A DNA stretch of 64,000 nucleotides, taken from assembly GCA_039881145.1 (NCBI GenBank), contig JAYKKI010000052.1, forward strand, positions 12,837,001 through 12,901,000. The letters are read 5' to 3'. Numbering within the stretch: the first letter of the stretch is position 1; every line of letters starts with the position of its first letter. The DNA comes from Druceiella hillmani. Lineage: Eukaryota; Arthropoda; Insecta; Lepidoptera; Hepialidae. The notes under the pieces are model-generated. The model was not told where the DNA came from and ran no database searches. It was given only the letters and a program-made list of their open reading frames with translations. Positions 60,681-64,000 of this stretch are shown piece after piece. Made by a program: the position numbers and the translations under genes.

Positions 60681-60837
60681 CTATATTGGAAGTAGTCATG
60701 ATAGCTTGTGTGCTTATTTGATTTACATACATAGATTTTTTTCATACTTCTGTAATTTTCATACGAAATGATTTAGTTATTTAATTTTAATAACACCATT
60801 ATATTTTTACATTTCCATATTTTATACTTTTGTAATA

Positions 60838-60980
60838 AATATGGATATATAATATAATATATACATATAAATAATATATACATATAAATAATATATACAT
60901 ATAATATATACATATAATATATACATATAACATATATACATATAAACATAAACAATATAATATATACATATAAACATAAA
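60838..60980. repeat. AT-rich minisatellite inserted only in unit 3
   Basis: Repeats of 'atatacatataa' with 'taat' spacers expand to about 140 bp here. Units 1 and 2 have only 'aataaatataggtg' or 'aataaacattt' at this position. The Tyr/Ile/Met-rich minus-strand frames are translations of it. It interrupts the sequence just upstream of the short conserved frame. Confidence 0.92.
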
Positions 60981-61002
60981 GAGTTTAAAATCTAGCAAAA
61001 AC

Positions 61003-61140
61003 TTGAATGGGGAAAACAGCAAAAGGAAAACGATACTTATACTTAAACTTTGTTCTGTTAGCTGGGATTCATACATTTCTGAAGTTGACATTTCGGAGGT
61101 TGATATTGAATTAGATCTTTATCTGTCTATTTATTCGTAA
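61003..61140 (+). pseudogene. Short conserved frame, unit 3 copy, start codon changed to TTG
   Basis: It is open for 45 codons to the same TAA as unit 2, but the presumed ATG is TTG and one Ala is Val. If the frame were a real gene starting at that ATG, this copy would be compromised. Confidence 0.2.
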
Positions 61141-61414
61141 TCACCACATAATATAAAGATAATTCGTTTAGTTTGAATTCAATAAGATATTCACTAAATA
61201 TCTTCCCGTTTTACCGGTATTTATACAATTTTATATTTTTACCGATAAATTTTCCATTCCGAATAACCGATTGACATAAATAGAAACAAACAATGAACTT
61301 TTAACATAAGCATTTCATTTTAATCAAGAGAAAGTTACGGAAAGTAAGGGGGCTGAGGAGTAAATGAAATTGTTTTCAATTAAGCGGGGTTTTTTTTTAA
61401 AGTGAATTATAATG

Positions 61415-61515
61415 AATATATTTGGCGTTAATTTTGTAGAAATTCATTCATTCAAAGAAATTAAAGAAAGTAGAAATAATACTACATCACGTAGTTTCAT
61501 TTAATTGTGAATAAC
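61415..61515. mobile_element. MITE-A fragment left of palindrome 4
   Basis: 'atatttggcgttaattttgt' then 'aaagaaattaaagaaagtag' and 'acatcacgtagtttcattta', the same rearranged fragment as at 40865-40975. Confidence 0.82.
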
Positions 61516-61634
61516 AGTATCATCGGGAAATTTCGCCCAAGTAATGTTATATTTTTAATATACCAAGAATTGTTCATAAGAAATAAAAATGGTAATAAAA
61601 ACTTAAAGCAGTACATAATATTTTCTTTAGAAGT

Positions 61635-64000
61635 GGTTACAAAACATAGCCAACACTGATTTTTTTAATATGTAGCCACTGCCTACATAAATTAAAAATA
61701 TATTGCTAACTGACATTGACATTCCCTCTGCGTTGTCAAAATGAATGCCATTCATTCTTATCAACTTTTACGTTACGTTTTTCGACAACCCTATTGAGCA
61801 TGGGTGTTTAATGGCTTGATACGATACATCTGTCTGTGAGTAATAAAATAGGACGTAATTAACTATTTTCATCTCGTTATTCAAAGATTTCCATAGAAAA
61901 ATCATTTATAAAATATTATGAATGTTATATGGCTTTCCATAGAAATATACAAGGTTTCCCTTTCGTCTTGTTGACGATTTGAATAAAACTGTGCAGGGCG
62001 TTATTTCGTCGTTACGTTATTCGGCTTAATCTCACCACTATATGGACTCTTATCAGCTTTCTATATCCATTTATCGTTTTTGTTTTCTAAATTCTGGTGT
62101 TAAATGTTAAATTTTAAAACATGCTTTGTTGGTCATGTCTCCTCGCGCTCTAAGTTTTAGACTATAAAAATTACATTTAAGTAATTTATAACATGTATTT
62201 ATGATATACACATCAAATTCCATTAGTGCAAGTGCACATTAAAGTTGTTTATGTTAATTATCATCATAATTTAGGACACATAAATAATTACGCCTGCCCT
62301 CTATCCGTGTTCCTTCAAGTTTATAATACTTAATAATTTACAGATTAAGATAATACCTTTTTAGTATATTATTTGTCCTGACTAATCACAAAAGGGTGTA
62401 ATTTCTTTTTGAAAAACAAATATAAGTGCGGAGTTTAAAAAAAGGCCAAGTGTAAGACGTTGTGTTCTACGTATGCCACGAGTGTAGTGGTGCTCGTAGT
62501 TTGTCTGTCCGTCAGCGTATTCTAGCTAAAGATGAGCTTCTTCTCTAAAAATAAATATAACGCTCATATTATTCAAAGAGGTTTTATAAAATTTACGTTA
62601 TCATACATTAAGGAAAGATATGATAACACACATATGTATGAAAAGGTAATAACAGGTACTACTTTACATCAACAATTTTCGAAGCGAAACTAGTATAAAA
62701 AAAAAGTATATCGACACGAGTGTGATCAAATTATTGTAAATTAAGATATTTTTTTAAACATTTATATTCTAATTCTTAAAAAGAAGGGAGAAATTATAAA
62801 AACCCTCACAAAAGTAGAGTTTTTCCTTTTTAAAGTAGTCAAGTACGTATATATGCAGAGCACAGACAGATAAAATGCTAAAATTTTATTCAATTTACAT
62901 AGATTCTAATATAGATGATATAGCACGAAAAGCATGTAAAAATATTTTTCCTTAATTTATGGTAATGTAAATTTTATGAAAGCTCCCTGAATAATATGAG
63001 CGTGATATCTATTTTTATAGAAGAAGCTCATTTAAAGCGAGGGCACGCTGACGGATACATAAACTACGAGCACCAATACTCTCGTGGAATACGGAGAACA
63101 CAACGTCTTAAGCTCTCCCTTCGAGCCTGCTGCCTATGAATTTCATTTCATTAAATTAGATTTGATAACGCTTAGATGACTGCGTTATGCTTTTTTACAC
63201 TTTCGCACTTACATTTGTTTCCATAAAAAATTAAACCATTTTGTTATTGATTATAACGAATAATATCCTAAAAAGACACTATTTGAATTTGTAAATTAAT
63301 AAGAATTTAAAACTTGAAGGAACACGGATGGAAATGTAAATTAAATTCTTTATGAAAATTAACGGAAACAACTTTGAAGTGCAATTGCACTAAGCGCGTT
63401 TGATGTGTATACAATAAACACTGGTAATAAAATAATGAAATGTAATGTTTATGATGAAAAACTTACAGCGGGAGGAGACGTGGCCCACAAAGCATGTTAT
63501 TTTAAAATATATCATTTGGACACCAGGATTTAGAAATAAAAAATGATAAATGGATATAGGAAACCGACAAAAGTTCATATAGTGGTGGGATCAAGCGGAA
63601 AAAGAATAAAAATGACTATACAGAAGTAACAAAAAAATAACTCCCTGTACAGTTTTATTTAAATCGTCAATAAGACGAAAGGGAAATCTTTTATATTTTT
63701 AAGGAAAGCTAGGTAATATTTATGATAGTTTGTAAATGATATCCGTACGGAAATGTTTGAATAATAAGATAAAAGAAGTTAATTATATCCTATTTTATTA
63801 TTCATACAAAATAATTATATCCTATTTTACATTCAATAGGGTTGTCGAAAAACGTAACATAAAAGTTGGAAAGAATGGGTGGCATTCATTTTGACAACGC
63901 AGAGGGAATGTCAATGTCAGATAGATATGTACTTTTAATTTATTTATGCAGTGTCAAAACATTGAAATAAAAAACTCGTGTTTAAGAATTGAAATAAAGT
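61635..64000. repeat. Palindrome 4: inverted repeat running to the window edge
   Basis: The left arm is about 61670-62630 and the right arm about 62935-63960. Compared with palindromes 2 and 3 the left arm lacks about 80-90 bp near 62437, where 'gcggagtttaaaa' joins 'ggccaagtgtaagacg'. The inner junction is the same as in palindromes 2 and 3. The minus-strand frame 63390-63578 differs from that of palindrome 3 at one residue. The unit continues beyond the window. Confidence 0.92.

Overview
The window reads as repeat-rich, non-genic nuclear DNA from an insect, most likely a moth or butterfly. It is very AT-rich, with long (TA)n runs, and has no convincing intact protein-coding gene: almost every open frame is under 90 codons and falls in repeats or microsatellites. 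The lepidopteran call rests on remembered repeat hallmarks, not on a search. These are several tails resembling the common 'tacggaaccc...cgcacttgg...gtttt' ending, SINEs ending in a degenerate 'cctggagtggga...aggctgctgacgatg' motif, a block beginning 'taccatcgagctggt', and a 'taggtaccta' palindrome.

Left half (1-24 kb) is a mosaic of old mobile elements and local tandem arrays. It holds a 184-bp satellite (about 951-2415), a large diverged inverted repeat (5335-7045), a tandem array built from a palindromic MITE end (10.5-11.1 kb) and a decayed LINE reverse-transcriptase tail (12.2-12.8 kb). A MITE sits inside a TA microsatellite (13892-14109), followed by a 298-bp x3 array (15.3-16.2 kb), a full palindromic MITE (16536-16862), a mariner-type transposase relic on the minus strand (17.0-17.5 kb), a foldback element (19745-19980) and a nearly perfect 118-bp array (23.2-23.65 kb). 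Four CpG-richer islands (about 2860-3060, 4950-5150, 9980-10080, 14255-14500) stand out; the last has a TATA-like box and is the best promoter candidate of the left half.

Right half (24-64 kb) is the most striking part. It is a macro-tandem array of 9-17 kb units, seen as three full units (about 24245-41095, 41095-50340, 50340-61635) and the start of a fourth. Each unit begins with a long palindrome (arms about 1 kb). It continues with a mostly unique-looking body carrying one or two tRNA-derived SINEs, a (CA)n-rich block and a (TA)n tract, and ends with a GC-richer conserved block, a short conserved open frame and a MITE remnant before the next palindrome. The palindromes of units 2-4 share the same deletion in one arm, while unit 1 keeps the full arm, so units 2-4 form a younger lineage. 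Units differ by large insertions and deletions.

No genes work together here in the usual sense. The interest lies in array architecture, palindromes that could form hairpin RNA or drive rearrangement, and a few conserved islands. A sex-chromosome, B-chromosome or pericentromeric location would fit but cannot be shown from this sequence.
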